From NCBI GenBank assembly GCA_031281685.1, contig JAITFA010000138.1:1-7088 (forward strand): DNA of 7,088 nucleotides, written 5' to 3'. The DNA is from Treponema sp. (GTDB taxonomy: Bacteria; Spirochaetota; Spirochaetia; Treponematales; Breznakiellaceae). Position 1 is the first letter of the stretch. Every line of letters starts with the position of its first letter. This document shows positions 5,289 through 7,088 of this stretch, piece after piece. Position numbers and translations under genes: made by a program. Below the pieces are notes generated by a model. That model did not search any database. It was not told the DNA's origin and worked only from the letters and a program-made list of their open reading frames with translations.

Positions 5289-6290
5289 TTACTGGTACAT
5301 AATAAGATAGGGACGTGGATTGAGTTCCATCACTCGTTGAGGCTCGAATACGGGTCTGTCAACGTTGGAAGTCGTGCTTGAGGGAAGAAATATCTTGAAC
5401 GCTTTAACCGGTATATTGGTCGCGTTGGCATTCTCAAGGTAGGTGCCGAGTTTCTGATTGGCGGTTCCCCAGCCATCGGCGCAATGCACAAGGCGTACCC
5501 GCTCAAAATTACTTCTGATCCGCTCCCGGTTCTGAATCATCAGCGGCTTAAACTGGTGAATCACAAGCATACGTTCACCGGGGAGATTGTTCTTGATAAG
5601 ATAATTTTCCATCTCCTGCTGTACCTGATTAACTTCTTCAGCCCGTACAAACCCGATCTCTTCCATAGGTCGCGTAGTGCGCCATTCAGGATCAAGCGCC
5701 AGATGCACATTCGGATACTGCAACCAGGGCAAGAGGAATCGTATGGCCTCAAGGGGCGTGTACTTGCCGATCTGGTGGTCAAGGAACACGAGCATATTGT
5801 GTTCAAGGGCATAGTTGATGTAGCGCATGACATTCTCGTCTCCCATGCGGCCAATCTCTCCGGCAGGCCACACGGTTCCATAGATGAGATAGAATGCTGT
5901 AAGCACACCCCGACCCCCGTTCACAGCCCGGTACTGCTCGGCATACTCAGCCAGTTGCCGGTTAACCTCTTCTATGGGGTAACGCCCCAGAATACCCATA
6001 AGCCGTGAGTTCGGGTGTCCATAGTACGCGATAATGTCGTTGTTAAGGAGCAGGGAGAAATCTCCGCTCTGAACCTCGCTCTGTTCGGGAACCCAGTACG
6101 GCTTGGCCGCCTCCTGATTTTTGAAGGCTGAAAGGGTTTCGGTCAAAAAAAGCGAAGGGAAAATCCAAGCGCCGACACTCGGAGTCGCCGCCTTATCATG
6201 TGTTATTGAAGTACCTGGTGTTACCTGAGCATTCATAAGACAAGGAATGATAGGGAATGCCAGACAAAACGCTATAACTATTCGTAACAT
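5289..6290 (-). CDS. Secreted protein of unknown function, probably alpha/beta barrel
   Basis: The 333-aa product begins with a Sec signal peptide: basic MLR, a hydrophobic core (about 4-18), and a likely signal peptidase I cut after MNA at residue 21. C17 is preceded by IIP, a poor lipobox, so it is probably not a lipoprotein. The mature part contains YYGHPNSRLMGILGRYPIEE (about 89-108), then alternating hydrophobic strands and helices with acidic or polar ends (LVFLDHQIG; VHLALDPEWR; MLVIHQFKP; VRLVHCADGWG). These have the look of a TIM barrel with the strand-end D and H residues lining an active site, as in glycoside hydrolase-like exported proteins. I cannot name the family or reaction. 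Only a weak AGTGA precedes the ATG. The gene lies 105 bp after comM and directly before the HD gene, suggesting one operon. Confidence 0.75.
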   Translation of the reverse strand: MLRIVIAFCLAFPIIPCLMNAQVTPGTSITHDKAATPSVGAWIFPSLFLTETLSAFKNQEAAKPYWVPEQSEVQSGDFSLLLNNDIIAYYGHPNSRLMGILGRYPIEEVNRQLAEYAEQYRAVNGGRGVLTAFYLIYGTVWPAGEIGRMGDENVMRYINYALEHNMLVFLDHQIGKYTPLEAIRFLLPWLQYPNVHLALDPEWRTTRPMEEIGFVRAEEVNQVQQEMENYLIKNNLPGERMLVIHQFKPLMIQNRERIRSNFERVRLVHCADGWGTANQKLGTYLENANATNIPVKAFKIFLPSSTTSNVDRPVFEPQRVMELNPRPYLIMYQ

Positions 6291-6304
6291 TGTTTCACTA
6301 TCGA

Positions 6305-6330
6305 CAAAAAAGAGGGGAAAATAAAGCCCC
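6305..6330 (-). terminator. Doubtful terminator-like hairpin between comM and the secreted-protein gene
   Basis: On the minus strand GGGG (6327-6330) and CCCC (6314-6317) enclose a 9-nt AT-rich loop and are followed by TCTTTTTTGT. The 4-bp stem is short. If it works, no room is left for a promoter between it and the start codon at 6290, so attenuation or partial read-through would be more likely than a full stop. Confidence 0.25.
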
Positions 6331-6395
6331 GCCGCGTCAGGTACAGCGGATGACAGCCGCTACTATTGCGGTCTCAGTTCACCATGCGGCGCTTG

Positions 6396-7088
6396 CTATT
6401 CATCAACCGTGAGAATGTCATAAGGGTCGTCACCCAGGCGGCGGTGCTGAATGGCTTCCAGCAGGTGAACGGTCTGGATACAATCCGCGGCCTCAAGATC
6501 AGCGATGGTTCTGGCGACACGCAGGATACCGTGAAAAGCGCGTCCTGAGAAACCGAGCTTGGCCGATGCGGTCTGAAAGGCTTTTTTCGCGTTATCGCTC
6601 AACGTGCAGTGCTTTTCGATCAGGGCAACCGGCATACGGGCGTTACGGCGCGTATCACAAACAGTATAAGCCGTGGACTCGGTGTTTGCGCCGCGAATGG
6701 TGGTCTTGAAGCGTTGGCGCTGTATGGCTACAGCCCGCATAACCCGTTCCCGTATGCGTGCGCTTGGTTCTTCGGCGCTGCCGCTCATGCGGGTAAGACC
6801 AGGGTTACTCACCGCCACTCGTAGTTCCATGCGGTCAAGTAAGGCTGCGCCGAACTTGCGCCAGTAACGATGAATCTCTTCCGGTGAGCAGAAGCAGGAG
6901 GCTGCGTTCAAGCCGGAAAGTTCCGTTGAGCCGTCAGAAATAGATGAAGAAGTATGCATACCGAGCCTGCCGCAGGGACAGGGATTGGCGGCCAAAAGCA
7001 GTTGGAACTCAGCCGGCAGGCGAACCGGCCCTTCGGCGCGGGAAATGCTGATAACCCGATCCTCAAGCGGTTCACGCAACGCCTGAAG
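6396..7088 (-). CDS. comM: Mg-chelatase-like AAA+ ATPase ComM/YifB, C-terminal part
   Basis: The 230 visible residues are the C-terminal half of a protein normally near 500 aa; the Lon-like N-terminal domain and the Walker A and B motifs lie beyond the right edge. The window begins within LQALREPLEDRVISISRA, the family's usual R-x-P-L-E-D block. NPCPCG (35-40) and CFC (65-67) form a likely four-Cys zinc site (C37, C39, C65, C67). LLDRMEL (83-89) carries the arginine-finger-like R86. FSGRAFHGILRVARTIADLE (180-199) is the sensor-2-type helix region typical of the family. In Gram-negative competence, ComM is a hexameric helicase that drives branch migration during DNA uptake; whether this host is transformable is unknown. 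The spacing between the two Cys pairs is longer than I expect, with a Ser/Thr-rich insert. It heads the group of genes leading to the secreted and HD proteins. Confidence 0.93.
   Translation of the reverse strand, partial: LQALREPLEDRVISISRAEGPVRLPAEFQLLLAANPCPCGRLGMHTSSSISDGSTELSGLNAASCFCSPEEIHRYWRKFGAALLDRMELRVAVSNPGLTRMSGSAEEPSARIRERVMRAVAIQRQRFKTTIRGANTESTAYTVCDTRRNARMPVALIEKHCTLSDNAKKAFQTASAKLGFSGRAFHGILRVARTIADLEAADCIQTVHLLEAIQHRRLGDDPYDILTVDE

Overview
The window looks like ordinary chromosomal DNA from a bacterium of roughly balanced G+C. It carries no transposase, phage or plasmid gene. The overall feel (a bulged-free initiator tRNA without encoded CCA next to ffh, an HD protein paired with a secreted protein, dispersed TGTAGYTACA-type repeats) suggests a spirochaete such as a Treponema to me. 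That placement is recollection and inference, not something the sequence proves.

Left part (1-1385), minus strand: the first 157 residues of the regulatory subunit of acetolactate synthase (ilvN/ilvH; C-terminus beyond the window edge) lie downstream of a 230-aa metallo-beta-lactamase-fold hydrolase of the glyoxalase II/YcbL kind. The hydrolase has a good candidate promoter at 1329-1357 and a leader that could form a 6-bp GC hairpin.

Middle (1386-1942): 335 bp hold 16 tandem units of 21 bp. Each unit contains a 14-bp palindrome of the type GATGTAGYTACATC. The array lies between the divergent promoters of the hydrolase and of an initiator tRNA-fMet gene (1795-1867). A clear intrinsic terminator follows the tRNA.

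Right of that, plus strand: ffh, the SRP54 GTPase, is complete. A four-helix membrane protein of unknown function follows.

From 4109 to the end, minus strand: read in the direction of transcription, the order is comM/yifB (Mg-chelatase-like ATPase, N-terminus off the window), a secreted 333-aa protein of unknown function, an HD-domain phosphohydrolase, and rpmB (ribosomal protein L28). The first three look like one transcription unit. rpmB has its own leader, and that leader contains a solitary 31-nt element matching a type I-C CRISPR repeat, with no cas gene and no second repeat in view.

The two observations most worth following are the helically phased palindrome array at 1386-1720 and the lone CRISPR repeat in the rpmB leader at 4338-4368.
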